From the NCBI GenBank assembly GCA_040218445.1, contig JAVJRK010000010.1, positions 806,001-870,000 of the forward strand: a DNA stretch of 64,000 bases. The letters run 5' to 3'. The position numbers were made by a program, and so were the translations under genes. This document shows, piece after piece, positions 8,001-17,286 of this stretch. Each line of letters starts with the position of its first letter. Positions within the stretch are counted from its first letter, which is position 1. The stretch comes from UBA1479 sp040218445. GTDB lineage: Bacteria; Pseudomonadota; Alphaproteobacteria; Rhodospirillales; Casp-alpha2. A model generated the notes under the pieces. The model was not told the origin of the DNA and did not search any database. It was given only the letters and a program-made list of their open reading frames with translations.

Positions 8001-9377
8001 TTGAGCATCAATCCTCTCGATAGGGCCGAAGCGCCGGAAAGCCCAAGCTTTGTCCGCCGCCTGCAAGGGCGGCTTACCGCGGTGTCGCCGGGTTGGTGGC
8101 TGGTGCTCTCGGCGCTCACCGTCACCACGGTACTCTGGTTCATGGGGCGGGCCGCCATGCCTGCGGGTGCACCGTTCTTTCCCTGGCTTGGGCCGAGTCT
8201 TCTAATTTCCGCTTGGTCGATCACCCTTTTGACCCTTCTGCTCCTCGCCAATACCCGGTCACGGAAGATCGAGCCGTTTTTCGGCGGCCTGGACAGGGCC
8301 GTTCGCCTGCACCGGCAACTCGGTCCGTTGGCGGTTGGGTTGATCCTGATCCACGTGGCGCTCTATATTCCCCCCGAACTGGGTATCGAGGGATCGGTCG
8401 CCGACCTGCTGATCCCGTTTCATTCGCCCCAGGGCGGCGAAGCATTCAATGCTCTCATCCTATGGCTTGTGCTTGCCTGGACCGTGCTCGCCTATACGAA
8501 GCGATTGCGTTACGAACGCTGGCTCTCCCTGCACGGTCTGTTCGGTCCGATCTTCATCCTGACTTCCGTACATGCCTTAATGGCAGGGCCGACGATCAAT
8601 GCGTTCGAGCCCTTGCGATTCTGGATGTGGCTGTTGGTTCTGGTCGGATCCGGCGCCTGGCTCTACCGGGTGGTGCTTTACCGCTGGGTCGCCCCGCGCT
8701 TTCACTATTCGGTACTGCGGGTGGACCGGACATCGGAAAATACGGTGGACCTCGTGATGCGCCCGAAGTCCCGGCGGATGATTTACGAGCCGGGCACCTT
8801 CGTGTTCATAAACCGGCCGAATATTGACCGGCGCGAACTGCATCCTTTTTCGATTTCCTCCTCGCCCGCGGAACGGGATCTTCGGGTTTCGGTCCGCATG
8901 GTCGGCGACTTCACCCGTGAATTGCCGAACCTGAACCCCGGCGACCCGATCGAGGTCTTCGGCCCGTTCGGCGGGTTCACGCCCCATCGTTATCCTGATT
9001 ACCGCCGTTTGATCTGTGTCGGCTCGGGCATCGGCATCACGCCGTTTCTCGGCATGCTCCGTTTCGAAGCAACCAACGACGATTTCCGCCGTATCTGGCT
9101 TTACTATGTTGTCAGAGACGCGGAGCATGCGCCCTATGACGCCGAAATCCGCGAAGTGGTGCCGATCGCGGATTCATACATCGACTACGAACTATGGCAG
9201 ACCGCTGACCGCGGCCGGCCGTCGGCCGAAGCGCTGCTGGAGGCAACCCGCCCCCTGGAAGGTGTCGCGGTCATGCTCTGCGGCCGGCCGGAATTTGTCC
9301 GGGATATGGTTCGCCAGTTCACGGAAGCAGGCATTCCCCGGGAACGAATTATCGCCGAGGACTTCCATTTCCACTGA
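8001..9377 (+). CDS. Ferric-reductase-like transmembrane flavoprotein (FRE/NOX-type oxidoreductase)
   Basis: 458 residues. The N-terminal half holds about six membrane helices with histidines suited to haem binding (for example 'RLHRQLGP' and 'LILIHVAL'). The C-terminal half is a ferredoxin-NADP-reductase-like module: 'HPFSISSSP' is the FAD-binding motif, 'GSGIGITPF' the nucleotide-binding loop, and 'CGRPEFVRDM' the C-terminal NAD(P) signature. It should move electrons from NAD(P)H through FAD and haem across the inner membrane. The acceptor (ferric iron, oxygen or another protein) cannot be told. The start is TTG, with a GGGGGAGA stretch upstream. Confidence 0.85.
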   Translation: MSINPLDRAEAPESPSFVRRLQGRLTAVSPGWWLVLSALTVTTVLWFMGRAAMPAGAPFFPWLGPSLLISAWSITLLTLLLLANTRSRKIEPFFGGLDRAVRLHRQLGPLAVGLILIHVALYIPPELGIEGSVADLLIPFHSPQGGEAFNALILWLVLAWTVLAYTKRLRYERWLSLHGLFGPIFILTSVHALMAGPTINAFEPLRFWMWLLVLVGSGAWLYRVVLYRWVAPRFHYSVLRVDRTSENTVDLVMRPKSRRMIYEPGTFVFINRPNIDRRELHPFSISSSPAERDLRVSVRMVGDFTRELPNLNPGDPIEVFGPFGGFTPHRYPDYRRLICVGSGIGITPFLGMLRFEATNDDFRRIWLYYVVRDAEHAPYDAEIREVVPIADSYIDYELWQTADRGRPSAEALLEATRPLEGVAVMLCGRPEFVRDMVRQFTEAGIPRERIIAEDFHFH

Positions 9378-9556
9378 ACCCGTCTGATGTGGCGGGCAGC
9401 CCTTGGATTACCGGATGCCTTACGGTTCGAATCCTGCCGCCCAGACGTGTAAGGCCCTTCCGGCGCCCGCCCGGGATTGCTAGTCTTCGGCCCTTCCTAT
9501 TCTTCGCCCGGGGCAACCGGCTTGCCCGGGGGCGGCTCTTTCCAAGGACGTGATCC

Positions 9557-10447
9557 ATGACACATATCGCATTCATCGGCGTCGGCAACATGGGTAATCC
9601 CATGGCCCAGAACCTTATCAAGGCCGGCCATGCCGTCGTTGCCTTCGACCTGAACGCCGACCTTTTGGCCAAGGCCGCCGACGCAGGGGCCACCGCCGCC
9701 GGCAGTGCGGCAGAGGCGGTCCGGGGCGCCGAAGTCGTCATCACCATGCTGCCCGCCGGCACGCATGTGAAGGACGTGGTGAGCGGGCTGTTCGGCGATT
9801 TGGACGCGGGCGCGCTGTTGATCGATTGTTCGACCATCGACGTCGCGACCGCCCGCGAGGTCCAGGCCGCGGCCGAGGAGCGTGGCTTCCCCATGGTCGA
9901 TGCGCCCGTATCGGGCGGGGTCGGTGGGGCCGAAGCCGCGACGTTGACGTTTATGGTCGGCGGCGAAGACGAGGCCTTCGTCCGTGCCAAGCCGATCCTG
10001 GAAAAGATGGGCAAGACCATCGTTCATTGCGGCGGGCCGGGCACGGGCCAGGCGGCCAAGATCTGCAACAACATGATGCTGGGCATTCAGATGGCATCTG
10101 TTTCCGAAGCCTTCGTGCTGGCGGAAAAGCTGGGCCTGGACGCGCAGCGCCTGTTCGACGTGTCGTCCACGGCGTCGGGCCAGTGCTGGTCGCTGACGAC
10201 CTATTGTCCGGTGCCGGGTCCGGTGCCGACGTCGCCCGCCAACCGTGATTACACGCCGGGTTTCGCCACGGCCCTGATGCTGAAAGACATGGGCCTGGCC
10301 CTGCAGGCGGCCAAGGACGCGGGTGCCGATGTATCCGTTGCCGAAAAGGCGGCTGCGATCTATCAGGATTATGCTGATGCGGGCGAGGCGGGTAAGGATT
10401 TTTCCGGCATCATCAATCTGATCCGCGACCGCGCGGACAAGGCGTAA
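9557..10447 (+). CDS. mmsB: 3-hydroxyisobutyrate dehydrogenase-type beta-hydroxyacid dehydrogenase
   Basis: 296 residues. The Rossmann motif 'GVGNMGNPMA' is at the N-terminus, the substrate-binding signature 'DAPVSGGVGGAE' is in the middle, and the catalytic lysine is in 'GQAAKICNNMMLG'. The C-terminal helical domain carries 'KDMGLALQAAKDAG'. The best match is valine-catabolic 3-hydroxyisobutyrate dehydrogenase, which oxidises 3-hydroxyisobutyrate to methylmalonate semialdehyde with NAD+. Related tartronate semialdehyde reductases share these motifs. No other valine-degradation gene is adjacent. Confidence 0.88.
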   Translation: MTHIAFIGVGNMGNPMAQNLIKAGHAVVAFDLNADLLAKAADAGATAAGSAAEAVRGAEVVITMLPAGTHVKDVVSGLFGDLDAGALLIDCSTIDVATAREVQAAAEERGFPMVDAPVSGGVGGAEAATLTFMVGGEDEAFVRAKPILEKMGKTIVHCGGPGTGQAAKICNNMMLGIQMASVSEAFVLAEKLGLDAQRLFDVSSTASGQCWSLTTYCPVPGPVPTSPANRDYTPGFATALMLKDMGLALQAAKDAGADVSVAEKAAAIYQDYADAGEAGKDFSGIINLIRDRADKA

Positions 10448-10475
10448 ATCAAAAAACCAACGGGAGAATTAATCT

Positions 10476-10964
10476 ATGACCATCCAGCAAGGCGACCGCG
10501 TGCCCAGTGCGACCATCTTCAAGATGGGCGATGACGGCGGACCTGAAGCCGTTGCCACCGACGATTATTTCAAGGGCCGCCGTGTGGTGGTGTTCGGCCT
10601 GCCGGGTGCTTTCACCCGCACCTGTTCGGCCAAGCATCTGCCGGGCTTCGTCGCCCAGGCTGACGCCATCCTGGCCAAGGGGGTGGATGAAATCGCCTGC
10701 GTGTCCGTCAACGACGCCATGGTCATGACCGCCTGGGGCCTGTCCCACGAAGCGCCCGGCAAGGTCACCATGCTGTCCGACGGCAATTGCGCGTTGACCG
10801 AGGCCATGGGCCTGGCATCGGACATGTCGGCCAAGGGCTACGGCAAGCGGTCCAAACGCTATGCCATGATCGTCGAGGACGGCACGGTCACCCATCTGGC
10901 GCTGGAAACGGAGCCGGGGCTCAACGTGTCCTCGGCGGAACAGGTGCTTGAGGTGCTTGGGTGA
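10476..10964 (+). CDS. Peroxiredoxin, Prx5-like
   Basis: 162 residues. The peroxidatic cysteine C50 sits in 'PGAFTRTCSAKHLPGF', the signature of the Prx5 (glutaredoxin- or thioredoxin-dependent) subgroup, which reduces hydrogen peroxide and alkyl hydroperoxides. A second cysteine (C75) and a third in 'DGNCALTEA' may serve as resolving residues. GGGAG precedes the ATG. The stop codon overlaps the GTG start of the next gene, so the two are probably co-translated. Confidence 0.92.
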   Translation: MTIQQGDRVPSATIFKMGDDGGPEAVATDDYFKGRRVVVFGLPGAFTRTCSAKHLPGFVAQADAILAKGVDEIACVSVNDAMVMTAWGLSHEAPGKVTMLSDGNCALTEAMGLASDMSAKGYGKRSKRYAMIVEDGTVTHLALETEPGLNVSSAEQVLEVLG

Positions 10965-11872
10965 CCGACGGCGGCAACACACGCCCGTTGCAGTTCACCC
11001 ATTTCGGGGCGGCGGGCTGGAAAATCACGGACGGCGAGACGGTCATCCTGCTCGACCCCTATCTGTCGCGGGTGCGCTTTCAGGGCCGGCGTTACGGCCC
11101 CAACGATGCGACGGAAATTCCGGACGATCCGCGCCCCGTGGTCAAGATGAGTGAGCCGGCGCCCAGCGACGCGGCGACCATCGACCGCCACGTACCCAAG
11201 GCCGATTTCATCATCCTGTCCCATTCCCATTTCAATCACGCCATGGACGTGCCCTATATCGCCAACAAGACCGGTGCGGTGGTGATCGGCACGGAAAGTA
11301 CGTGCAACATCGCCATCAACGGCGGCGTGCCGGACGAACAAATCCATGCCGTGCGGGGCGGCGAGGATTACGCTTACGAAAAGTTTTCGATCCGCGTGAT
11401 CCCAAGCCTGCATTCCGCTTTGTCCTGCAAGCTGTACAAGGATTTCGGCACCATCCCGGTGCAGGACGAACCGCTTTGCCTGGACGACTATGTGGAGGGC
11501 GGCACCCTCGCCTATCTGATCCGCATCGGCGGGCGCGAGGTGTTGTTGTTCGGTTCCATGAATTTCATCGAGCGCGAGGTCGACGGCCTGCGCCCCGATG
11601 TGGCCTTTATCGCCTCGGCCCCGCCGCGCCTGGATATCCATGATTACACGGCGCGGCTGATGCGGTGCCTGGGCCGCCCGCCGCTGGTGGTCGCGACCCA
11701 TTGGGACGACCAGGGTCTGCCCTTTGGTGCGGCGCAGGATCACGCCCTGACCCATACGGCGGCCTTCATCGAAGAGGTCAAGGCCGCGGCCCCGCAGACG
11801 GAGGTCTTCGTGCCGCGCCATTTCCAGACCCTGGTTCTGGATGCCCAGGGGCAGATGCGCGTCGCGGACTAG
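10961..11872 (+). CDS. MBL-fold metallo-hydrolase with altered metal motif
   Basis: 303 residues, GTG start overlapping the peroxiredoxin stop by four bases. The fold is indicated by 'TVILLDPYLS', the metal motif at residues 88-93, the later histidines in 'SLHSALS' and 'VATHWDD', and the overall length. The usual HxHxDH reads H88-S-H90-F-N92-H93, so the second-metal aspartate is replaced by asparagine. This may leave a mononuclear site or change the chemistry. Coupling with a peroxiredoxin hints at detoxification of a small metabolite, but the substrate is unknown. Confidence 0.75.
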   Translation: MTDGGNTRPLQFTHFGAAGWKITDGETVILLDPYLSRVRFQGRRYGPNDATEIPDDPRPVVKMSEPAPSDAATIDRHVPKADFIILSHSHFNHAMDVPYIANKTGAVVIGTESTCNIAINGGVPDEQIHAVRGGEDYAYEKFSIRVIPSLHSALSCKLYKDFGTIPVQDEPLCLDDYVEGGTLAYLIRIGGREVLLFGSMNFIEREVDGLRPDVAFIASAPPRLDIHDYTARLMRCLGRPPLVVATHWDDQGLPFGAAQDHALTHTAAFIEEVKAAAPQTEVFVPRHFQTLVLDAQGQMRVAD

Positions 11873-11944
11873 CCGGGCGGGATCTGTACCGGCGCGCCTG
11901 TCCGCGTGCTAGGGTCGGCAAAACATTTTTGGGAGGATACCAAT

Positions 11945-12985
11945 ATGACCACCATCAACACCCTGCTGCCGACCTCGTTGGTCGGTTCCTACGCACAGCC
12001 CAACTGGCTGCTCGACCGCGCCAAGCTGGCCGGGCGCTTTCCGCCCCGCACCCGGGCCAAGGAGCTGTGGCGCGTGGACGAGGAATACCTGGAAGAAGCC
12101 CAGAACGATGCCACCATCCTGGCGATCCGCGATCAGGAACGGGCCGGGCTCGACATCATCACCGACGGCGAAATGCGCCGCGAAAGCTATTCCAATCGTT
12201 TTGCCACGGCGCTGTCCGGGGTCGACATCGACAATCCGGGCGAAGCCCTCGACAGGTCGGGCCACCCCAACCCGGTGCCGCGCATCGTCGGCAAGATTAC
12301 CCGCATGCATGCGGTCGAGGTCGAAGACGTGAAGTTCCTGCGCGCCAACACGGACCGTAAGATCAAGATCACCGTGCCCGGCCCCTTCACCATGTCGCAG
12401 CAGGCGCAGAACGATTTTTATGCGTCGGAGGCCGAGTTGGCCATGGACTATGCCGCCGCCGTGAACGAGGAAGTCCGCGACCTGTTCGCCGCCGGTGCCG
12501 ACGTGGTGCAGCTGGACGAGCCCTACATGCAGGCGCGCCCGGAAAAGGCGGCCGAATACGGGCTGGATGCCCTCAACCGCGCGCTCGACGGGATCGAGGG
12601 CGAAACGGCCGTGCATATCTGTTTCGGCTATGCGGCGATCATCCACGAACGGCCCGAAGGCTATTCCTTCCTGCCGCAGTTGGCGGATTGTACGGTGTGC
12701 GATATCTCGATCGAGACGGCGCAGTCGGAACTGGATTGCGCGGTGCTGGAAACCCTGCCGGAAAAGAACATCATCCTGGGCGTGTTGGATCTGTCGACCC
12801 ACGACATCGAAAGCCCGGAAACGGTGGCGGAACGCATCCGCAAGGGCCTCGCCCATCACCCGGCGGAAAAAGTCATCGTTGCCCCCGATTGCGGCCTCAA
12901 GTACCTGCCCCGCGACGTCGCCTTCGGCAAGATGAAGGCCATGGCCGATGGCGCCGCCATCGTCCGCGCGGAACTGACGAAATAA
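11945..12985 (+). CDS. MetE C-terminal-type (cobalamin-independent methionine synthase-like) protein
   Basis: 346 residues forming one TIM-barrel domain like the C-terminal half of MetE. Candidate zinc ligands are the His and Cys in 'VHICFGYAA' and the Cys in 'APDCGLKYL'. 'DIITDGEMRRESY' and 'QLDEPYMQ' are family stretches. Single-domain proteins of this kind transfer methyl groups from varied donors. Folate-dependent methionine synthesis is not assured because the N-terminal MetE half is absent. GGGAGGA lies about nine bases before the ATG at 11945. Confidence 0.85.
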   Translation: MTTINTLLPTSLVGSYAQPNWLLDRAKLAGRFPPRTRAKELWRVDEEYLEEAQNDATILAIRDQERAGLDIITDGEMRRESYSNRFATALSGVDIDNPGEALDRSGHPNPVPRIVGKITRMHAVEVEDVKFLRANTDRKIKITVPGPFTMSQQAQNDFYASEAELAMDYAAAVNEEVRDLFAAGADVVQLDEPYMQARPEKAAEYGLDALNRALDGIEGETAVHICFGYAAIIHERPEGYSFLPQLADCTVCDISIETAQSELDCAVLETLPEKNIILGVLDLSTHDIESPETVAERIRKGLAHHPAEKVIVAPDCGLKYLPRDVAFGKMKAMADGAAIVRAELTK

Positions 12986-13004
12986 GAAAACAGAAAGCCT
13001 GCCC

Positions 13005-14018
13005 ATGACCAAAACCAATACCCAGGTGCTGTTCAACAGCGCGCCCGAAGGCCTGCCCAAGGCGGAGAATTTCAAGATCGTCGAAACCGCCGTGCCGCAA
13101 CCGGGTGCCGGGCAGTTTCTGTTGAAGAACCATTACCTGTCGCTTGACCCTTACCAGCGCATGCTGATGGGCGGGGGCTGGACCTACAGCCCCAACATGC
13201 TGAAGCCAGGGGACCTGATGGTCGGGCGCGTTTTGGGCGAGGTGGTGGAAACGCAGAACCCGGATTTCCCCCTAGGCACCTTCGTCGTCGGGCGGTTGGG
13301 CTGGCAGACCCATGTGGTGTCGGATGGCACGAACCTGGATTTCGTGGTTGATGCCAAACCGGGCGTGCCGCTGTCGGCCTATCTCGGCGTCTGTGGCTCC
13401 ACCGGTGTAACGGGCTGGGTCGGGCTTAAGGTCACGGGCCAGCCCAAGGCGGGCGAGACGGTGGTGGTTTCCGCCGCCGCCGGATCGGTCGGCAGTTGCG
13501 TCGGCCAATTGGCCAAGGATTTGGGCTGTCGTGCCGTCGGCATCGCGGGCGGGCCCGATAAATGCAAGCTGGTCACGGATGAATTCGGCTTCGATGCCTG
13601 CATCGACTACAAGGCGCCGGACCTGGCGGGGCAGTTGAAGGCGGCCGCGCCCGACGGCGTCGATGTCTATTTCGATAACGTGGGCGGCGAAATCCTGGAA
13701 ACGGTGATGGGTCAGTGCAACCGCCTGGCGCGCATCCCGGTCTGCGGTGTGCTGGCGCGCTACAACGAAACGGGCCAAGCCTATGGCAACAGGAACATGT
13801 ATCTGTTCTTCGACAAGTCCTTGAAGATGGAAGGCTTCGTGCTGAATGCCCACAAGCATGTCTGGCCCGACGCCCGGGCCGAGCTTGAGGACATGGTCGC
13901 GGACGGGCGCATGAAGCATCGGGAGACGATTGCCGAAGGGATCGTGAACGCGCCCGAAGCCTTCATCGGCATGCTGCAAGGCAAGAACCTGGGCAAGCAG
14001 TTGGTCAAGCTGACCTGA
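13005..14018 (+). CDS. NADP-dependent oxidoreductase, zinc-free MDR family (CurA/leukotriene B4 dehydrogenase type)
   Basis: 337 residues. 'YLSLDPYQRMLM' near the N-terminus and the Rossmann region 'VVVSAAAGSVGSCVGQLAKD' are typical of the double-bond reductase branch of the medium-chain dehydrogenase family. 'DVYFDNVGGEILE' and 'RIPVCG' follow. No zinc-binding cysteine cluster is seen. Such enzymes reduce activated C=C bonds using NADPH, and the physiological substrate is unknown. It follows the MetE-like gene by 19 bases. Confidence 0.9.
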   Translation: MTKTNTQVLFNSAPEGLPKAENFKIVETAVPQPGAGQFLLKNHYLSLDPYQRMLMGGGWTYSPNMLKPGDLMVGRVLGEVVETQNPDFPLGTFVVGRLGWQTHVVSDGTNLDFVVDAKPGVPLSAYLGVCGSTGVTGWVGLKVTGQPKAGETVVVSAAAGSVGSCVGQLAKDLGCRAVGIAGGPDKCKLVTDEFGFDACIDYKAPDLAGQLKAAAPDGVDVYFDNVGGEILETVMGQCNRLARIPVCGVLARYNETGQAYGNRNMYLFFDKSLKMEGFVLNAHKHVWPDARAELEDMVADGRMKHRETIAEGIVNAPEAFIGMLQGKNLGKQLVKLT

Positions 14019-14106
14019 CCACGCCTTCCTTGTCTCACCGCCTCACTGTCTCAGTGGTTTTCTTTTGGGTGCCGATGCCGGCGACGGCGTGTCGCGGGGG
14101 CTGTGC

Positions 14107-14664
14107 TTATGCGCAGGTCGCGCCGCGAAGGTGTGCCTTGCCGTCGGAGCCGAACGTTCCATGTGCGCTGCCCTTTCCGATTTTCGGATGGGAGAACACG
14201 CCCGAGACCTCGGCGCCGGCGATTTCCTCGCCGGTCACATGCGCCTGTCCCATGGGCGAGCTTTCCAGCCGGTCGTCCAGGTCGATGGTGAACATGAACT
14301 TTCGCCCGGCCGAAAAATTGGCGAAGTGAAGGTCGAGGGCCTCCGCGCCATCAGCCACCACGGGCTCTTTCATCAGGCTGACCTCGCCCGGCACCACTTC
14401 GAACTGATAGGGCTCCGACGAGCCCTGGCCGCCGAAGTCCGTATCGAATACGACGCGGCCGATGGAATTGGCGGACCGGAATTCCAGGCTCAGCAACGTC
14501 CAGTCTTCCCGGCTTTTGTTGTCGATGATGAAAACGTCGGGGCCGGAATCGATGAATTGGATGATAACTTCCGGCCCGCAGGCCGCCGCCGGTTTCGGCG
14601 CGGTGATCGCGGTGGCGGCAAGCACGCCGGCCGCCAGGAACAGGGCAGATGGGAACGAACGCAT
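14107..14664 (-). CDS. Secreted protein of unknown function, resembling 'aggregation factor core' proteins
   Basis: About 185 residues with a clear signal peptide (basic start, hydrophobic core near residues 7-20, cleavage likely around 'KPAAA') followed by a beta-rich domain. A cysteine sits right after the cleavage zone and another is the penultimate residue of the protein, so they could form a disulfide. The run 'IQFIDSGPDVFIIDNKS' reminds me of alphaproteobacterial proteins labelled aggregation factor core. That likeness is from memory and weak. The ATG at 14664 is chosen because the signal peptide starts there. Confidence 0.6.
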   Translation of the reverse strand: MRSFPSALFLAAGVLAATAITAPKPAAACGPEVIIQFIDSGPDVFIIDNKSREDWTLLSLEFRSANSIGRVVFDTDFGGQGSSEPYQFEVVPGEVSLMKEPVVADGAEALDLHFANFSAGRKFMFTIDLDDRLESSPMGQAHVTGEEIAGAEVSGVFSHPKIGKGSAHGTFGSDGKAHLRGATCA

Positions 14665-14755
14665 GCCGATACCCCCAAACGTGAAAATGCCCAAAGGGAA
14701 AACATAAGGTGGGGATCAGCCTAGCATCAAGCGGCCGTGCCGCGTAGAGGCTTCG

Positions 14756-15739
14756 TCAAGCGGCCGCCAGAAGATGGACCGAAAACAAGTCGTCCCCATC
14801 GGTCCAATATTGGGCATGGCGCCATCCTGCCCCGCCGGCGACGCGGGCGAAATCGTCGATCCCGTATTTATAGGAATTTTCCGTATGGATGGTCTCACCG
14901 GCGGCGAATTCGAAAGCATGGCCGTCGACGTGGACAGTCTGATCGACCGTGCTTTGCAGGTGCATTTCGACGCGCCCTTCGTCTTCGTCGTAACGGGCCA
15001 TATGGACGAACCGGGCGCGGTCGAAGGCGCCGCCGATTTCCCGGTTGATGCGGTCCAGCAGGTTCAGGTTGAAATCGGCGGTCACGCCGCGCGCATCGTC
15101 ATAGGCATCCAGCAGGATGTTGACGTCTTTTTTCAAATCGACGCCGACGACCATATAGGATCCGTCTCCCAGCATGCGCCGGGCACGGGCAAGGAAGCTT
15201 GCGGCCTGGGCTGGTTCGAAATTACCGATGGTGGAGCCGGGAAAGAACCCGACCCGGGGCCGGCCTTGCATCTCCGCCGCCAGACCGGCGGGCAGGTCGA
15301 TGTCATCGGTGAAGTCGCCGACCACGGGCCGGACCAGCAGATGGGGCAGGCGTTCCGACAGGGCTTCGGCGGCGGCATCCAGAAAATCGGCGGCGACATC
15401 GATGGGCACATAACCCAAGGGCTCCTTGAGCGCGTTCAGGAACAGATCCGATTTGCGGGACGAGCCCGATCCGAATTCGATCACCCAGGATTGCGCGGGC
15501 AGGGCCGCACCCAGATCGGGGGCGATATCGGCCAGCAGCGCCAGTTCCGTGCGGGTCGGATAATATTCTTCAAGATGCGTGATCTCTTCGAACAAGGCAG
15601 AGCCGCGCACGTCATAGAGCCACTTGCAGGGCAGTGTTTTTGAGGCCTTCGACAAGCCGTCGACCACGTCGCGGGTAAAGGCCTCGCGGCCGTCTTCGTC
15701 CAGGCCTGTATCTTCGATATCGGCGAAACCATCCATCAT
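14756..15739 (-). CDS. egtD: L-histidine N-alpha-methyltransferase EgtD (ergothioneine synthesis)
   Basis: 327 residues. It trimethylates histidine to hercynine with three SAM. 'YDVRGSALFEEIT' and the SAM site 'VIEFGSGSSRKSDLFL' are hallmarks, followed by 'FFPGSTIGNFEP' and 'GVDLKKD'. The C-terminal 'ENSYKY' is the substrate-domain motif. The gene is four bases downstream of egtB, so the two form an operon. Length is normal for the family. Confidence 0.95.
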   Translation of the reverse strand: MMDGFADIEDTGLDEDGREAFTRDVVDGLSKASKTLPCKWLYDVRGSALFEEITHLEEYYPTRTELALLADIAPDLGAALPAQSWVIEFGSGSSRKSDLFLNALKEPLGYVPIDVAADFLDAAAEALSERLPHLLVRPVVGDFTDDIDLPAGLAAEMQGRPRVGFFPGSTIGNFEPAQAASFLARARRMLGDGSYMVVGVDLKKDVNILLDAYDDARGVTADFNLNLLDRINREIGGAFDRARFVHMARYDEDEGRVEMHLQSTVDQTVHVDGHAFEFAAGETIHTENSYKYGIDDFARVAGGAGWRHAQYWTDGDDLFSVHLLAAA

Positions 15740-15743
15740 TGGA

Positions 15744-17096
15744 TTATCCGTCCTCTGCCAAGCGCAGGCCCGTGAACTGCCAGCGCTGATGGGGGTAGAA
15801 AAAGTTGCGGTAGGTGGCGCGGATATGGCCCGGGGGTGTGACGCAGGACCCGCCGCGCAGAACGTTCTGACCCGACATGAACTTGCCGTTGTATTCGCCG
15901 CCCGCCCCGTCCGTCGCGCGGAACCCGGGATAGGGGGCGTAGGAACTGGCGGTCCATTCCCAGACGTCGCCGATCATCTGCTCAAGCGGGCTGTCCGTGC
16001 CGTCGGCTTTCTTGACGGGGGTTCCCGTTGCGGGGGCGGGGCGCAGGCGGCCGGTCGCCGCCATGTTGCCGGTCATCGGCAGGCCTTCGGCGGCGGCCTC
16101 CCATTCGAACTCTGTCGGCAGGCGCTTGCCCGCCCAGCGGGCGAAGGCATCGGCTTCGAACAGGCTGACGTGGCAGACGGGCGCATCCTGGTCGACGGGC
16201 TGGGGGCCTTTCAAGGTCATGGTCCACCATTCGCCGTCCCGGTTTTCCCAATACAAAGGGGCGGACCAGTCCTCGGCCTGGACCGTGGCCCAGCCGTCCG
16301 ACAGCCACAGCAGGGGATCGCGATATCCGCCGTCGGAAATGAAATCGATCCACTCGCCGTTGGTGACGGGGCGCACGGCCAGATGGAACGGCTGTATCAG
16401 GGCGTCATGGCGGGGGGTTTCGCAGTCGAAGGAAAACCCGTCGCCGGCCCCATCAAGGGGTGTGCCGGCAAAGGTATCCGCCCCGGTTTTGCGGATGCCG
16501 CCCGCGAACGATGCCCATCCGTCGGCGGGGGCCGGTGCGCGATCGGCAGACAGGGGTTCGGGCGGGCGGTAGGCGGGCTTCAACGGGTTTTGCGCAAACA
16601 GATGCAGGATGTCCGTGAGAAACAGTTCCTGATGCTGCTGTTCGTGATGCATGCCCAGTTCGATGGTGCGCAGCAGGGCGTCGTCCACGGCGTCCGATGC
16701 CATCAGGGTTTCCAGCCCTGCATCGACGTGGCGGCGGTAGGCGACCACGTCATTCAGGGGCGGGCGGGTCAGCAGGCCGCGCTGCGGCCGCGGTTGGCGC
16801 GGGCCGACGCTGTCGTAATAGGAATTGAACAGATAGGCGTAGCGGTCGTTGAAGGTTTCGTAGCCCGGCAAGGCGGGCTGCAGGACCAGGGCTTCGAAAA
16901 ACCAGCTGGTATGGCCCAGGTGCCATTTGGCGGGGCTGGCGTCTTCCATGGATTGGGCGGTGGCGTCCGCGTCGGACAGGCCTTCCGCCAATGCCATTGT
17001 CTCATCACGAACGGCCCGCAGCCGGCGTAACATCGTTTCAGACGCCTCGGCCGCCGCGGTTCTTTCCAGTCCGGCGCTTCGGTTTGCGGATGTCAT
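15744..17096 (-). CDS. egtB: Ergothioneine biosynthesis protein EgtB (iron-dependent sulfoxide synthase)
   Basis: 450 residues. The N-terminal DinB-like half carries the iron ligands: a histidine in 'HLGHTSWFFE' and the pair in 'MHHEQQHQE'. The C-terminal half is a formylglycine-generating-enzyme-like domain with 'LPTEFEWEAAAEG', 'GDVWEWTAS' and 'VLRGGSC'. The enzyme joins hercynine to cysteine or gamma-glutamylcysteine using oxygen. No EgtA, EgtC or EgtE gene lies nearby, so the last step must be encoded elsewhere. Upstream of the start there is a 190-bp gap. Confidence 0.95.
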   Translation of the reverse strand: MTSANRSAGLERTAAAEASETMLRRLRAVRDETMALAEGLSDADATAQSMEDASPAKWHLGHTSWFFEALVLQPALPGYETFNDRYAYLFNSYYDSVGPRQPRPQRGLLTRPPLNDVVAYRRHVDAGLETLMASDAVDDALLRTIELGMHHEQQHQELFLTDILHLFAQNPLKPAYRPPEPLSADRAPAPADGWASFAGGIRKTGADTFAGTPLDGAGDGFSFDCETPRHDALIQPFHLAVRPVTNGEWIDFISDGGYRDPLLWLSDGWATVQAEDWSAPLYWENRDGEWWTMTLKGPQPVDQDAPVCHVSLFEADAFARWAGKRLPTEFEWEAAAEGLPMTGNMAATGRLRPAPATGTPVKKADGTDSPLEQMIGDVWEWTASSYAPYPGFRATDGAGGEYNGKFMSGQNVLRGGSCVTPPGHIRATYRNFFYPHQRWQFTGLRLAEDG

Positions 17097-17286
17097 CGAT
17101 ACGAGGGGGCTGTGTTTCCTTCGGCGTGGTGTCGTGCAAACGGAGACGCGCGAAGGCGCCCCCGGACAGCAATTTACGCCCCCAACCTTAGCTGACCAGC
17201 TGGAGCCTGTGTGGATTATTTGTTCACAGTGATGTTACGGGGCAATGAATTCGGGCGTTTTTGTCGAACCCGCCCTGCGGCAAAGA

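Noticed and set aside
7725..8066. Minus-strand open frame of 113 codons after tRNA-Ser
   Set aside because: It overlaps the start of the ferric-reductase-like gene, has no ribosome site and resembles no family.
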